Of a DNA stretch of 34,137 nt, positions 33,489 through 34,137 are shown piece by piece; the first letter of the stretch is position 1, and every line of letters begins with the position of its first letter. The translations under genes and the position numbers were made by a program. The stretch spans positions 1-34,137 of the forward strand of contig DAIDJT010000003.1 in assembly GCA_027451265.1 (NCBI GenBank), written 5' to 3'. A model generated the notes under the pieces. That model saw only the letters and a program-made list of their open reading frames with translations, searched no databases and was not told where the DNA came from. This DNA comes from Bacteroidales bacterium (GTDB taxonomy: Bacteria; Bacteroidota; Bacteroidia; Bacteroidales; VadinHA17).

Positions 33489-34137
33489 TTAATTTCTCTG
33501 CGCCCTGTTCAGATATATCCTCCTCTGATCACTGCTGGCAGCCTTGTTAAGGAATGCGAACAGTTCCCTGGCCCTGTCTCCCGTATAGATACCCTTCCTG
33601 AGGCTCAGCTTCCTCCTGAAAAGGAGAGATCCGTCATTCAGAGTCTCAACAGTGTATCTGTATGATCCGTACGGACCCTCCGCATACACTGGTGACGGGA
33701 TATATTCCGCCCTGTATTCAGCCGGGAATCTGTAGACAATGGAATCTACTATGTCTTCAACCTCATAAATCCTGACTGAAATTGTATCAAAGGGCTGACG
33801 CCGGAAGCCGTTGAGACAGGGGTTGAAGTGTATCCTTGTCCCGGCAACTACAGCAAAATCATTAAGAGTAAGATCAAATGACAGCTCTGAGACAGGATCA
33901 CCCTCCGTTACCTCATTGTATGATGCAGTGTCAGCATTGAATGTGCCGAGGGCCATCCCCTGGTTTATCAGTCTCTTCATCTCAGTGACACTTTTGCCGC
34001 TGAAGATCCGGTTCTTGTCAAATCCGAGTCCCCCGGAGGTCATTGTCAAAGATCCCCTGGCCGGCCCCCTCCTGCCCACGGTGATTATACCTGTGCTCTT
34101 CCTGTAACTGTTGCTGAACTGCGGCGTGCGCACCAGT
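33489..34137 (-). CDS. DUF3857/DUF3858 transglutaminase-like protein, C-terminal part (runs off right edge)
   Basis: The frame is open to the window end, so the N-terminus lies outside; about 215 residues are visible. GTMALGTFNADT-like text (INQGMALGTFNADTASYNEV) and the beta-rich stretch FDTISVRIYEVEDIVDSIVYRFPAEYR resemble the C-terminal domain of Bacteroidota DUF3857 proteins, where it follows a transglutaminase-like domain. That catalytic domain is not in view. The family match is from memory of the pattern and is moderate. It converges on yihY with a 139-nt gap between the stops. Confidence 0.6.
   Translation of the reverse strand, partial: LVRTPQFSNSYRKSTGIITVGRRGPARGSLTMTSGGLGFDKNRIFSGKSVTEMKRLINQGMALGTFNADTASYNEVTEGDPVSELSFDLTLNDFAVVAGTRIHFNPCLNGFRRQPFDTISVRIYEVEDIVDSIVYRFPAEYRAEYIPSPVYAEGPYGSYRYTVETLNDGSLLFRRKLSLRKGIYTGDRARELFAFLNKAASSDQRRIYLNRAQRN

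Overview
The window looks like a chromosomal segment of a Bacteroidota organism, probably in or near Bacteroidales/Marinilabiliales; the rank is inferred. The evidence is a type IX secretion (T9SS) type B cargo with a PorP/SprF-family protein, a fused SecDF, a DUF4783-like gene overlapping nadC, regulator-propeller/SpoIIE signalling, and several TAnnTTTG-type -7 promoter boxes. I see no tRNA, rRNA, CRISPR array, insertion sequence or phage gene. Coding density is high and no intergenic gap reaches 300 bases.

Left part (1-12889, all on the minus strand). Read in the direction of transcription: a phosphohexomutase (GlmM-like); a tripartite export set of HlyD/MacA-type adaptor, MacB-like permease without an ATPase domain, and TolC-like channel; a terminator; fused SecDF; a hairpin; TatA overlapping a LolD-type ATPase by ATGA; then a small histidine-rich protein, a CusB-like lipoprotein adaptor and the start of a CusA/CzcA pump that runs off the left edge. 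The theme is envelope transport: Sec and Tat export, lipoprotein or small-molecule export, and heavy-metal efflux.

Middle (12979-16586, plus strand). An RNA and ribosome-maintenance run: an RluB-like pseudouridine synthase, Era, Der, and a small lipoprotein. It meets the next operon tail to tail with no spacer, the two stop codons forming TGATCA.

T9SS operon (26746 down to 16587, minus strand, gaps of 1-22 nt). A 1203-residue secreted adhesin-like protein has a glycine-rich domain, six Ig-like repeats and a type B C-terminal signal. It is followed by PorP/SprF, a PD40 plus PKD protein, an unassigned secreted protein, and a transmembrane propeller/SpoIIE phosphatase. I infer a secreted surface structure, its outer-membrane partner and a sensor with a phosphatase output made from one transcript. 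This is the most interesting unit here.

Right part. rlmH overlaps a very large multi-pass histidine kinase on the minus strand. On the plus strand a DUF4783-like gene overlaps nadC, followed by a YihY/BrkB membrane protein. The C-terminal part of a DUF3857/transglutaminase-like protein enters from the right edge.

A recurring oddity is short duplications at gene ends. The 3' ends of secDF, lolD and yihY each have near-copies just beyond the stop codon, and rluB and tatA carry in-frame tandem repeats (51 bp and 33 bp). Functions are assigned from motifs read by eye; no database search was run.
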